In this document: positions 18,421 to 28,724 of the stretch, piece after piece
Position numbering within the stretch: the stretch's first letter is position 1
How the letters are laid out: the number at the start of each line of letters is the position of its first letter
Assembly: GCF_030127125.1 (NCBI RefSeq)
Contig: NZ_CP126156.1
Span: 2,713,112-2,777,111 of the forward strand
DNA length: 64,000 nucleotides
Reading direction: 5' to 3'
From: Halobaculum litoreum
Lineage (GTDB): Archaea > Halobacteriota > Halobacteria > Halobacteriales > Haloferacaceae
Program-made: the position numbers and the translations under genes
The notes under the pieces: generated by a model
The model's input: only the letters and a program-made list of their open reading frames with translations
What the model was told of the DNA's origin: nothing
The model's database searches: none

Positions 18421-20211
18421 ATGAGCGACCACCAGCCGCCCGAGCACGACCGCGCGGGCGACGGCGACGAGGCCGCCGACGCGGACGCGTTCGCCGGCGA
18501 GAAGGACCCGTCCCTCCGGAGTCGAGAGGTGACCGCCGGGGCCGAGCGCGCGCCCCACCGCGCGATGTTCCGCGCGATGGGGTACGACGACGCCGACCTC
18601 TCCTCGCCGATGGTCGGCATCCCGAACCCGGCCGCCGACATCACGCCGTGTAACGTCCACCTCGACGACGTCGCCGACGCCGCCCGCGAGGGGATCGAAT
18701 CGGCGCAGGGGATGCCCATCGAGTTCGGCACCGTCACCATCTCCGACGCCATCTCGATGGGGACCGAGGGGATGAAGGCGAGCCTCGTCTCCCGCGAGGT
18801 GATCGCCGACTCCGTCGAGTTGGTCTCCTTCGGCGAGCGCATGGACGCCCTGGTCACGGTCGCCGGCTGCGACAAGAACCTCCCGGGGATGCTGATGGCG
18901 TCGATCCGGACGGACCTCCCGTCCGTGTTCCTGTACGGCGGGTCGATCAAACCCGGCGAACACGACGGGCGCGACGTCACCGTCCAGAACGTGTTCGAGG
19001 GCGTCGGCACGTACGCCGAGGGCGACATGAGCGCCGCGGAGTTGGACGAGATGGAGCGCCACGCCTGCCCCGGCGCGGGCTCGTGTGGGGGGATGTTCAC
19101 CGCCAACACGATGGCGTCCATCTCGGAGGCGCTCGGGATGGCGCCGCTCGGCTCCGCCTCGCCGACGGCTGAGTCCGAGGAGCGCTACGACGTGGCGAAA
19201 CGGGCGGGCGAACTCGCCCTCGAGTGCGTCCGCGAGGACCGCCGGCCCTCCGACGTCCTCACGAAGGAGTCGTTCGAGAACGCCATCGCCGTGCAGGTGG
19301 CGATGGGCGGGTCGACGAACGCCGTCCTCCACCTGCTCGCGCTGGCGGCCGAAGCCGAGATCGACCTCGACATCACGGAGTTCGACGAGATCTCCCGCCG
19401 GACGCCGAAGATCGCGAACCTCCAGCCCGGCGGCACGCGCGTCATGCAGGACCTCGACGCGGTCGGCGGCGTCCCGGTCGTGATCCGCCGGCTCGTCGAG
19501 GGCGGGTACATGCACGGCGACGCCATGACGGTGACCGGCCGGACGGTGGCCGAGGAGATCGCCCTCCTCGAGGAGACGGGCCACCTCCCCGCGGACGACG
19601 ACATCGAGGCGGACTTCCTGTACACCGTCGACGAGCCGTACAGCGAGGAGGGGGCGATCAAGGTGCTGACGGGCAACCTCGCGCCCGACGGCGCGGTGCT
19701 GAAGGTGACCGGCGACGACGCGTTCCACCACGAGGGCCCCGCCCGCGTGTTCGAGGCCGAGGAGGACGCGATGGCGTACGTCCAGTCGGGCGCCATCGAG
19801 TCCGGCGACGTGATCGTCATCCGCAACGAGGGGCCCCGCGGCGGGCCCGGGATGCGCGAGATGCTCGGCGTCACCGCGGCCGTCGTCGGCGCCGGCCACG
19901 AGGACGACGCCGCCCTCCTGACGGACGGCCGCTTCTCGGGAGCGACGCGCGGGCCCATGGTCGGCCACGTCGCTCCCGAGGCCGTCGAGGGCGGCCCCAT
20001 CGGCCTCGTCGAGGACGGCGACACCGTGACCGTGGACATCCCGAACCGCGACCTCTCGGTCGATCTGAGCGACGACGAACTCGCCGAACGCGCCGACGCC
20101 TACGAGCGCCCCGAGCCGCCGTACCGCGGCGGCGTGTTCGCCAAGTACGCCCGCGACTTCGGGAGCGCGGCGAACGGCGCCGTCACGAACCCGATGGCGA
20201 AGCGCGACTGA
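18421..20211 (+). CDS. ilvD: Dihydroxy-acid dehydratase
   Basis: This intact 596-residue enzyme dehydrates 2,3-dihydroxy acids to 2-oxo acids in valine, isoleucine and pantothenate synthesis. Fe-S cluster cysteines appear in [23 protein letters not shown] and [29 protein letters not shown] and the C-terminal [20 protein letters not shown] are family hallmarks. The acidic N-terminal extension (about 40 residues) is common in haloarchaea. A TATA-like element (agtttatca) sits about 25-30 bp upstream of the ATG, consistent with a near-leaderless transcript. Its pathway partners are not adjacent. Confidence 0.95.
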   Translation: MSDHQPPEHDRAGDGDEAADADAFAGEKDPSLRSREVTAGAERAPHRAMFRAMGYDDADLSSPMVGIPNPAADITPCNVHLDDVADAAREGIESAQGMPIEFGTVTISDAISMGTEGMKASLVSREVIADSVELVSFGERMDALVTVAGCDKNLPGMLMASIRTDLPSVFLYGGSIKPGEHDGRDVTVQNVFEGVGTYAEGDMSAAELDEMERHACPGAGSCGGMFTANTMASISEALGMAPLGSASPTAESEERYDVAKRAGELALECVREDRRPSDVLTKESFENAIAVQVAMGGSTNAVLHLLALAAEAEIDLDITEFDEISRRTPKIANLQPGGTRVMQDLDAVGGVPVVIRRLVEGGYMHGDAMTVTGRTVAEEIALLEETGHLPADDDIEADFLYTVDEPYSEEGAIKVLTGNLAPDGAVLKVTGDDAFHHEGPARVFEAEEDAMAYVQSGAIESGDVIVIRNEGPRGGPGMREMLGVTAAVVGAGHEDDAALLTDGRFSGATRGPMVGHVAPEAVEGGPIGLVEDGDTVTVDIPNRDLSVDLSDDELAERADAYERPEPPYRGGVFAKYARDFGSAANGAVTNPMAKRD

Positions 20212-20268
20212 GCGACGCACCGCACCGCCGGCTCGCCCGCCGACCCATCCGCCGACTCACCCGTCCAT

Positions 20269-21465
20269 TCACTCCCCGTCGCCGTCCTCGCGCGGGTTCA
20301 CCGTCTCGTGGACGCCGAGCACCAGCGCCGGCACGACGAGCATGAACAGGTGCTCCTCCAGCGGGATCCCGAGCAGCTCGACCCCCGTGCGCATCGGGAT
20401 CGAGAACACGCCCACCTCCAGCGTGTACCAGTCCCAGACGTACGCGACCGGGTAGACGGCGGCGACGGTCCGCGCGGCGCGCCACAGCGCGTCGCGGCCC
20501 GCGCGGACGAGCAGGAGGGCCGCGGCCGACCCGAACACGACCTCCGTCGCGAGGTAGGTGTACGGCCCGAAGGCGGTGACGTCCGGCAGGGCGACCCCGG
20601 CGGCGACGAGCGGCCGGAAGAACACCGCCACGAGCAGGCCCGCGAGGAACAGGTACGCGCCGCGCACGAGCAGCATCGTCGCCGTCGTCGGCTCGCGCCG
20701 CACCGCGACCGCCGCGACGGCGCCGAACGCGAGGCTGGCGACCGGCGAGGCCGGCGGGAGCACGCCCGTGATCGCGAGCGGGACGACCGCGAACAGGCCG
20801 CCCGCGAGGCACGCGACCGCGAGCGACCGGGCGGGCGCGGGCCCGAGCACGACGGCGACGGTCCGCTTGTCGATGGAGCGGTCGTACGCGTAGTCCTGCG
20901 CGTCGTCGATCACCTTCACGCCGGCGAGCGTGACGACGAACACCGCCGCCAGCGCGACGGGCGCGACGGCGAGCGTCCCCGTCTGGGCGGCGTAGCCGCC
21001 GAGCAGGCACAGCGCGATGCCGACGGGGTAGCCCAGCGTCGTCGTCACGGGGTTCGTGTCGAACTGCGGCGCGTGGAGGTAGCCGACCGCCCACATCGGC
21101 GCCGCGAGCGCGACCGCGACCGGCGTCGCGAGGACGGCGAGGCCGACGAGGCAGGCGGCGAAGCCGACGGTCGCGCCCGCGAGGCCGAGGCGACAGCCGC
21201 GCTCGGTCATCGGGTGGTCGTCGTCCTCGCCGCGGCGGTGGAAGTCGACGTAGCCGTCCTTCACGTGGGCGGTGTAGACGGCGAAGAACGCCGCGCCGGC
21301 GTACACGAGCGCGACCGCCGGGTCGAACGCGCGCGTCCCCTCGCTCGCCAGCGCCGCGCCGAACAGCGCCGTCGCCACCGGGGGCAGCATGAACACCGGG
21401 TGGACCTGCGAGGCGTACGCGCGGGCGACGGCGACGGGCCCGTCGCCGTGACGGGCGAGTGCCAT
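20269..21465 (-). CDS. UbiA-type prenyltransferase fused to lycopene cyclase (CarR-type) domain
   Basis: This 398-residue polytopic protein starts MALARHGDGPVAVAR at ATG 21463-21465. The N-terminal two thirds resemble UbiA prenyltransferases, with aspartate-rich motifs at KDGYVDFHRRGEDDDHP (about 65-81) and VIDDAQDYAYDRSIDKR (about 180-197). The last 100 residues resemble the small lycopene cyclase domain: DWYTLEVGVFSIPMRTG, then GIPLEEHLFMLVV. About nine or ten membrane helices are expected. Carotenoid or bacterioruberin metabolism is suggested. Whether it elongates or cyclises lycopene is undecided. It is a single gene with no crt neighbours. Confidence 0.75.
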   Translation of the reverse strand: MALARHGDGPVAVARAYASQVHPVFMLPPVATALFGAALASEGTRAFDPAVALVYAGAAFFAVYTAHVKDGYVDFHRRGEDDDHPMTERGCRLGLAGATVGFAACLVGLAVLATPVAVALAAPMWAVGYLHAPQFDTNPVTTTLGYPVGIALCLLGGYAAQTGTLAVAPVALAAVFVVTLAGVKVIDDAQDYAYDRSIDKRTVAVVLGPAPARSLAVACLAGGLFAVVPLAITGVLPPASPVASLAFGAVAAVAVRREPTTATMLLVRGAYLFLAGLLVAVFFRPLVAAGVALPDVTAFGPYTYLATEVVFGSAAALLLVRAGRDALWRAARTVAAVYPVAYVWDWYTLEVGVFSIPMRTGVELLGIPLEEHLFMLVVPALVLGVHETVNPREDGDGE

Positions 21466-21593
21466 GCAGGGTGGTCGCCGTCGCCGGCGATAAAACGCCC
21501 GCCGCCCCCTGCCCCCGCCCCACCCCGCCCCGTCCCCGCCGCCGACCGGATCGGGAGGTCGATTCATATGGTCGGACGACCAACAGGACGGGT

Positions 21594-22046
21594 ATGAGCG
21601 ACTCGACGGGGGACCTCGACGCGTTGGTCGACAACGAGATGAGTGCGGCGGCGACGGCGGCCGCGCTCCGCGAGCACGGCACCGGCGTGCTGTCGCTGGC
21701 GCGCGGGGGCGAGGCGTACGCCGTGCCCGTGTCGTTCGGCTTCGACGGCGAGCGCTGCTACTTCGTGTTCATCGGCTACCACGAGCCGAGCACGAAGACG
21801 ACGTTCGCGGAGTCGACCGAGCGGGCGACGCTGACGATGTACGACGCCGACGGCCGCGACGACTGGCACAGCGTCTCCGTCCGCGGGCCGTTGACCCGGC
21901 TCGGCGAGGACGACTGGCCGGCCGCGCGCGAGGCCATCGGCGACAACGGCTGGTACCCCGGCCTGTTCCGCCGGGCCGACCCCCGCGGCCGGATCGACCT
22001 GTGGGCGCTCGACGCGGAGGAAGTGACCGGATACGAGAGCGGCTGA
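21594..22046 (+). CDS. Pyridoxamine 5'-phosphate oxidase-like FMN-binding protein
   Basis: This 150-residue protein has the split-barrel flavin fold pattern: GTGVLSLARGGEAYAVPVSFGFDGERCYFVFIGY is strand-rich and glycine-turned, and KTTFAESTERATLTMYD follows. Family members bind FMN or F420 and reduce or oxidise small substrates; haloarchaeal genomes hold many. The substrate is not predictable. It is divergent from the UbiA/cyclase fusion, with a TATA-like tcatatgg about 25 bp upstream. Confidence 0.8.
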   Translation: MSDSTGDLDALVDNEMSAAATAAALREHGTGVLSLARGGEAYAVPVSFGFDGERCYFVFIGYHEPSTKTTFAESTERATLTMYDADGRDDWHSVSVRGPLTRLGEDDWPAAREAIGDNGWYPGLFRRADPRGRIDLWALDAEEVTGYESG

Positions 22047-22134
22047 GGGCGTCGTCGCTGTTTCGCGACACGTCGGGAGAACGAGCCCGACCGCGAGCGG
22101 CGCGGCGCCGACCGTCGCCGGGGCGCCGCTCAGT

Positions 22135-24523
<2,389 letters not shown>

Positions 24524-24536
24524 TGGGACCGCCGAG
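24524..24536. repeat. attL core, possible tRNA 3'-end remnant
   Basis: TGGGACCGCCGAG at 24524-24536 recurs at 53429-53441. Host sequence to the left of 24524 and element right-end sequence to the left of 53429 are unrelated, so 24524 is the left limit of the core. Its right limit is unknown because attR is outside the window. Read on the minus strand, CTCGG-CGGTCCC-A fits a T-stem strand, a 7-base acceptor strand and an A discriminator. A tRNA gene may therefore be restored at attR; this is inference. Confidence 0.6.
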
Positions 24537-24596
24537 TGGGTAACCCCTGCTTCGACTGCAATTCTGCCGTTTCAGCGTCTGTGTCGAGTGATCCGA

Positions 24597-25640
24597 TCAT
24601 AGTCCAGCCTCCGCAATTTCGTCTCGCCGCCGGTCCAGTTCCTCGCCGAGATTCGGCTTGTCGTAGTACGCCCTGATCGTGTCCGGGAGCGCGTCGACGC
24701 GGCCCGCGACCTTCTGGATACGAACGCCGCGGTTCCGCAGATCCGTGATCCGGCCCGTCCGGATCGGGTGCGGACTCAGGGCGGACGGGCACTTGCTCTC
24801 GTGTCCGTGTTCTCGGTACTGGCAGGTATCCGGGTCCTCGTCGTGGGGACACCCACCGCGGAAACACGGGTGAGTGAGGTTGTACGTCGTTCGCCGGAAC
24901 GTCGAGGACGTCGGGCGGCCGAACTTCGAGGTGAACAGCGGTTTCCGGCCGAAGTCGTCCTCCACGTCCCGCCGGTGCTCGCGGATGTAGTGCCGCAGCA
25001 CCTCGACCGTCTTCTCGTTCAAGACGTTCAGCCGCTCCCCGGTGAGGCCGTTCTTGAGGCGTGTCTCCGACTCCTCGCGACTGACGAACCGCACGGTTCC
25101 GTCCTCCGCGTCGAAGTCGTCGAGGTCGAGGGCCTGAAGGCCGGAGATACGCGCGCCCGTGTCCCACATCGTGATGAACAGCGCGTGGTCCCGGGTCGCG
25201 TAGCGGAACCTGTCGAGGTGGTCGAGGATCGCGTGGGCCCGCTCCCGACCGAGCATCAGATCGCTCGACGCCTCCCCCTTCGTCAGCGACGGGATGTGGG
25301 CCGAGAACTTCTCCACGAGGGCCGGTTCGACCGCCTCCAGCGCGACCCCGTAGCTCATGAACTGCCGGACGGTCCGGAGTTCGTTCTTCATCGAGGTGTT
25401 GTTCAGCGCCGGCGCGCGGTGGTCCCGGTACGCCTTGATGTCGCGACCGTCGACGATGTTCAGGTTCAGGACGCCCTCCGATTCGAGCCACTGGACGAAC
25501 TGGCGGACCCGTCGCCGGTACGAGTGGGCCGTACTCCCGGCCGTGTCGGCCTCGATCACGTCCAGCCACTCCTCCATCGCCTGCCGCGGCGTGATCGGCC
25601 GGAGGTCGTCCCGGTTGGCGTGTGAGGTGTCGAAGCTCAC
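24597..25640 (-). CDS. int: Tyrosine recombinase/integrase with cysteine-rich insert
   Basis: This 347-residue protein starts at GTG 25638-25640. An N-terminal SAM-like core-binding domain (AMEEWLDVIEADTAGSTAHSYRRR) precedes the catalytic domain. Catalytic residues: Arg in TGARISGLQAL (about 162), His and Arg in SPHPIRTGRIT (about 290), and Tyr in IRAYYDKPN (about 324). Between them, at about 254-282, an insert with HPCFRGGC, CQYREHGHESKC looks like a metal-binding loop. It performs site-specific integration and excision at the adjacent core, 73 bp from its stop. Its start is 36 bp downstream of the J-domain gene, so both share one transcript. Confidence 0.93.
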   Translation of the reverse strand: MSFDTSHANRDDLRPITPRQAMEEWLDVIEADTAGSTAHSYRRRVRQFVQWLESEGVLNLNIVDGRDIKAYRDHRAPALNNTSMKNELRTVRQFMSYGVALEAVEPALVEKFSAHIPSLTKGEASSDLMLGRERAHAILDHLDRFRYATRDHALFITMWDTGARISGLQALDLDDFDAEDGTVRFVSREESETRLKNGLTGERLNVLNEKTVEVLRHYIREHRRDVEDDFGRKPLFTSKFGRPTSSTFRRTTYNLTHPCFRGGCPHDEDPDTCQYREHGHESKCPSALSPHPIRTGRITDLRNRGVRIQKVAGRVDALPDTIRAYYDKPNLGEELDRRRDEIAEAGL

Positions 25641-25676
25641 GCCGATCCCTCCGGCGAGAACCGTTCCCGGACGCGA

Positions 25677-26255
25677 TCACTCACCGAGCATCACCTCCTT
25701 CGCCCGCTTCACGCGCTTGAACTCGTCCTCGGATCCGTCCGGAGTGTCGGGGTGGACCTCCGTGACGAGATCCCGGTAGGCGTCCCGGACCGCTCCGTCG
25801 TCGGCGTCCGCCGAGACACCCAACACCTCGTGGGCGGGAACGCGGGCCGGAGCCGCTCCCTCGTCGCCCGGCGGGAGTCGCGCCGCCGCGAACTCCGCGT
25901 CACCCGTTTGAACGGGGCGCTGTCCGCGCATCCGCGTCTCGTGGATCCACTTGTAGACCCAGCGGACGTTGTCCCGAAGCCGCGGGCTGGCGTCGCACGC
26001 GACGGCGTACTGTTCGCCGTCCATGCTCCAGCGGAGAACGAACCCCGGATCGTCGGGACTCGCGTTGTGGAGCGGAAGCCCGTTCGACTTCGTGTGTTGG
26101 TTTCCGATGGACGCGCGCCAGTCGTCGGCGTCGAGGCGGTCCATCTCCGCCGCGAGTTCCTTCGTCGTGTCCGCGAGGGACGCGCGGAAGCTCCGGTTAC
26201 GCTCGCGCTGACGGGGCGGTGTCCGGTCCCAACCGGCGGGCCAGTCGAGACTCAC
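25677..26255 (-). CDS. J-domain (DnaJ-like) protein
   Basis: This 192-residue protein has an N-terminal domain of unknown fold (basic, DRTPPRQRERNRSFR). The C-terminal J domain at about 140-192 reads EVLGVSADADDGAVRDAYRDLV then the diagnostic HPD in TEVHPDTPDG, ending KRAKEVMLGE. J domains stimulate Hsp70 ATPase. Virus and plasmid J proteins can recruit host DnaK for replication or assembly. The GTG start at 26253-26255 overlaps the stop of the upstream gene as GTGA, indicating translational coupling. Confidence 0.85.
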   Translation of the reverse strand: MSLDWPAGWDRTPPRQRERNRSFRASLADTTKELAAEMDRLDADDWRASIGNQHTKSNGLPLHNASPDDPGFVLRWSMDGEQYAVACDASPRLRDNVRWVYKWIHETRMRGQRPVQTGDAEFAAARLPPGDEGAAPARVPAHEVLGVSADADDGAVRDAYRDLVTEVHPDTPDGSEDEFKRVKRAKEVMLGE

Positions 26256-26565
26256 CGTTCCTCACCCCCCAGCGTGTCCAGCGCCTCGCGGAGCTGCGCG
26301 GCGTCCGCGACGTTCGCCCGCTCCACGAGTTCCCGGACGAGTTCGTCCTTCTCGCGGCGCTCCGATCCCGGTGGACCGTCGGCCACGGGACGCCTCGGAC
26401 CTCCGTCCAGAGTTCGTACATGGCCTCACGGTCCAGCCGGACGACGACGCGCTCGCCGCCCTCCGTCGCGAACCGGAGCGTCCACGGCTCCGGCTCCGCC
26501 CCCAGCGGTCCGTAGGTGACGGACGCGGCGCGACCGACGGTGAACCGCTCCACGTCCAGCGTCAC
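26252..26565 (-). CDS. Hypothetical protein (104 aa in copy 2), frameshifted here
   Basis: Copy 2 shows the intact form (55160-55474, 104 residues). Here one G is missing near 26363 in ctccGATCCCGG, so the frame leaves the original after PTVHRD. The intact protein has a beta-rich N-terminal half (MTLDVERFTVGRAASVTYGP, TEGGERVVVRLDREAMYELW) and a helical acidic tail. The fold is compatible with a small nucleic-acid or nucleotide-binding domain but nothing specific is recognised. It is coupled by overlap with both neighbours. Confidence 0.7.
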
Positions 26566-27092
26566 CGGCCGTCACCTCCGTCCTCCGCGACCTCGACACG
26601 GTAGGTCCGCGCATCCTCACCGTAGGGCTTCACCGTCACCTCGCGGATCCCGATCCCCTCGTTCACGACGCGCCGGCCGTCCGCTTCGAGGCTCCGGCGG
26701 TCGATCAGGGGATAGCGGTCGCGGTCCGCGCCGCGCGGCTTCACGTCGACCGTCGCGCCGCGGGCGCGGAACACGACGCCGTCGGAGACGCCGACGTCCG
26801 CCGGAACCTCCAGCTCGTCACCGTCCAGCGTCAGCGTCCGGTCCGCGGTTCCGCCGTCGAGGGCGACCCCGAGGGCGGCGTCCTTCTCCCCACGACCCGC
26901 GAGCGTCACCGCGGCGACGTGGGTCCGCCGTTCGCCACACCGGGGGCACCCGGCTTGGACGAGACGGTGACGCGAGTCCGTGTCCACCGTCGCGCCGTCG
27001 TCGCGGACGACCGGGTAGACGCGGACCGTCTGTTCGTTCCCGCAGATACGGCACACGTAGCCGACTCCAGCGGTGACGTCCACGTCGGTCAC
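26562..27092 (-). CDS. Zinc-ribbon protein of the integrase operon
   Basis: This 176-residue protein (GTG start 27090-27092) has an N-terminal zinc ribbon: CRICGNEQ at about residue 14 and CPRCGERR at about residue 49. A beta-rich region of unknown function follows (LDGGTADRTLTLDGDELEVPADV) and a terminal strand pair. The four cysteines probably bind one zinc. It overlaps the upstream and downstream genes by GTGA. Copy 2 differs at two residues (Gly/Asp and Glu/Gly). Confidence 0.7.
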   Translation of the reverse strand: MTDVDVTAGVGYVCRICGNEQTVRVYPVVRDDGATVDTDSRHRLVQAGCPRCGERRTHVAAVTLAGRGEKDAALGVALDGGTADRTLTLDGDELEVPADVGVSDGVVFRARGATVDVKPRGADRDRYPLIDRRSLEADGRRVVNEGIGIREVTVKPYGEDARTYRVEVAEDGGDGR

Positions 27093-27529
27093 GCCGACTC
27101 ACCTCCGGTCGCCTCGTCGTCTCCAGCATCCTCCCGCGGGATCGCGGTGGCGAAATGGCCGGTTTCGCGTCGGTGGTCGCCCGCCACTTCTTGGGCGGCC
27201 TTCGACTCCGCGAACCACCCGACGGCTTCACACCCGTCGTCACACCACGCGACGAACTCGGCGTCCTCGGGATCGACTCCGCCGCCGTCCGCCGCGACCC
27301 GCCGGCTGGGTTCTCCGTCGGGCGAGTCGTCGAGGACGAACGCGATCTCGCGGAGCGTCACGGCCGCGACGTCGAACCCGCACGGCGCCAGCGTCGTCCG
27401 TCCGGGGCCGGCCGACGTCAGGCCGTGGTCCGCGAGCGGGCGTCCACAGTCGGGACAGTCGGTTCTCTCGGAAAGCGGTGCGTCCTCTCGTTCGGGGGTT
27501 TGATGGCCCCCCATAGCGTCGTCGTACAT
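27089..27529 (-). CDS. Cysteine-containing small protein, first gene of the integrase operon
   Basis: 146 residues from ATG 27527-27529, or 141 from the internal ATG at 27512-27514. CPDCGRPL near residue 36 and WCDDGC in the middle suggest metal binding; the N-terminal sequence TDCPDCGRPLADHG resembles a zinc knuckle. The second half (VAADGGGVDPEDAEFVAWCDDGCEAVGWF) is helical and acidic. It is intact here. In copy 2 one C is missing in the C-run at the start, which removes the start codon from frame. The promoter lies in the divergent region 27530-27771. Confidence 0.65.
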   Translation of the reverse strand: MYDDAMGGHQTPEREDAPLSERTDCPDCGRPLADHGLTSAGPGRTTLAPCGFDVAAVTLREIAFVLDDSPDGEPSRRVAADGGGVDPEDAEFVAWCDDGCEAVGWFAESKAAQEVAGDHRRETGHFATAIPREDAGDDEATGGESA

Positions 27530-27771
27530 GGCTTTCGTGCCTCGATCACGAAGGCCCGCGCGGGCCGGCGTCCCAAGCGCCGGGTCCGCAAACTTCTGCG
27601 AATAGGGACCCATCGGGGAGCGACGGGTCCGCGAAGTGCCTTCGTTACAACCCTGTGAGAACAGAGGGTGCTTAAGTCTTAGCACATATCTGCTATTGAT
27701 ATAGCGAATATGTGCCACCACCGTCCCCGAACCTCCAGTAATAAAGGGACTGAACTGGCTGTAATAGCCGA
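27530..27771. promoter_or_regulatory. Divergent control region with 34-bp palindrome (lysogeny-type switch)
   Basis: This 242-bp AT-rich gap separates the integrase operon (minus) and the repressor-like gene (plus). At 27682-27715 lies an almost perfect palindrome with outer arms GCACATAT / ATATGTGC, inner arms GCTAT / ATAGC and a TGAT centre; only the two dinucleotide spacers (CT, GA) do not pair. It is present unchanged at 56590-56623 in copy 2. TATA-like runs flank it on both sides (cttaagtctta, ccagtaataaag). It is the natural operator for the winged-helix protein encoded 57 bp downstream. Confidence 0.7.
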
Positions 27772-28050
27772 ATGCGACCCCGGCCGGAGTGGATGTCGTT
27801 GAACGACTCCGTCGTGCTTGAATTCCTATCTGAGCACGATCTTGAGCTTCCGCCGAAGTCCGTGTACGTGAATTTGAATCGCCATGGACACGACATCGGG
27901 TACTCGACAGTCCGTCTCCGGCTGAACACACTGGAAGAACATGGACTGTTGAGGAAGGCAGACTCCGGATATTACGAGGTAAGTCAGAAGGGGCGGCTCT
28001 GGCTCGACGATGAACTCGATGCTTCCGACCTCGAGGACGACGGAGAATGA
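27772..28050 (+). CDS. Winged-helix repressor, PhiH1-repressor-like
   Basis: This 92-residue protein starts MRPRPEWMSLNDSVVLEFL. The helix-turn-helix and wing follow the PhiH1 repressor pattern: PPKSVYVNLNRHGHDIGYSTVRLRLNTLEEHGLL, then GYYEVSQKGRLWLDDELD. PhiH1-type repressors hold haloarchaeal temperate viruses in the lysogenic state. Position next to a palindromic operator and divergent from the integrase operon supports this. Its TGA overlaps the ATG of the next small gene. It is identical in copy 2. Confidence 0.85.
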   Translation: MRPRPEWMSLNDSVVLEFLSEHDLELPPKSVYVNLNRHGHDIGYSTVRLRLNTLEEHGLLRKADSGYYEVSQKGRLWLDDELDASDLEDDGE

Positions 28051-28142
28051 GATACGGATACCCACTCTCCGCCAAGCTGTTCATCGCCCTCGTGTTCGGC
28101 GGCACGTTCGCGCTGCTGGCGCTGGTACTCTTCTGGCTCTGA
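28047..28142 (+). CDS. 31-residue single-helix membrane peptide
   Basis: ATG 28047 overlaps the repressor stop as ATGA. The product has a basic N-terminus (MRYGYPLSAK) followed by one membrane helix of about 20 residues ending LVLFWL. The codons have high third-position G/C, unlike random sequence in this AT-rich area. Co-translation with the repressor suggests a role in immunity or superinfection exclusion; that is speculation. It is conserved in copy 2 at 56955-57050. Confidence 0.5.
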   Translation: MRYGYPLSAKLFIALVFGGTFALLALVLFWL

Positions 28143-28158
28143 GTCGCGGCCATCCGAC

Positions 28159-28410
28159 TCACTCCGTGATCACGTCGAGGTGCAGTCCGAGCCGCTGGAC
28201 CGTCGCCTCACACCACGCCGGGACGAAGCCGGCACCCTCGTAGATCGCTTCCTCCTCGTCGGTGACGCGGAATCGTTCGCGGTCGTTCCCGCGATGGAGC
28301 GTCAGCCTGACCTCGTCGGACCGATACGCCTCTTCATCGATGCTGAACCGGATCTCCGGCGCGTCGTCGTCGGTGTCCTGGGGGGACAGGACGCGATCTC
28401 TCGTCGACAT
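28159..28410 (-). CDS. Hypothetical 83-residue acidic protein
   Basis: Starts MSTRDRVLSPQDTDDDAPEI and has a beta-rich core (IRFSIDEEAYRSDEVRLTLHRGNDRERFRVTDEEEAIYEG) with a helical end. No motif is recognised. It is convergent with the repressor/peptide pair and identical in copy 2. Confidence 0.6.
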   Translation of the reverse strand: MSTRDRVLSPQDTDDDAPEIRFSIDEEAYRSDEVRLTLHRGNDRERFRVTDEEEAIYEGAGFVPAWCEATVQRLGLHLDVITE

Positions 28411-28724
28411 CGAGCGAACGGAGTACCGTTTCGGGTTTGAATAGGTGAGAGAAGCCGACTATCTTTCAGGGCTCAAGAACAGAATCACCATACAGCGTCG
28501 ACCCACCGATCCACTTCCGGACAAACAGCCCTCAAATTCCGGCACTTCCGGACACGAATATTGTGACACACCCCGTTTCCGGCAGATGAGAGTTGTGATA
28601 TTCTGCGATCCTGACAACTCGGTTAGGGCGTGCTGAATACAGGGCGCTCTTTCATCGTGGTGGGGTACTCTTTCGAGAAGTTATAAGGTATGTTGGATGG
28701 ACCCTCAGCCAACGAGACTTCATT
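28411..28724. promoter_or_regulatory. Promoter region of the restriction-modification gene with direct repeats
   Basis: This 314-bp AT-rich intergenic region has no convincing gene. The 12-mer CACTTCCGGACA occurs at 28512-28523 and 28543-28554 (31 bp apart, three helical turns), with related TTCCGG at about 28536 and 28577. A TATA element, gttataagg, is at about 28680-28688. The repeats are candidate operator or iteron sites. Copy 2 has the same sequence. Confidence 0.4.

Noticed and set aside
24524..24600. A complete tRNA gene at the left junction
   Set aside because: No GTTCRA T-loop, D-arm or anticodon arm can be placed; only the last 13 bases fit a tRNA 3' end.
28445..28636. A 63-codon open frame upstream of the RM gene
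   Set aside because: No start-site context, no domain and mixed codon usage; the interval contains operator-like repeats instead.
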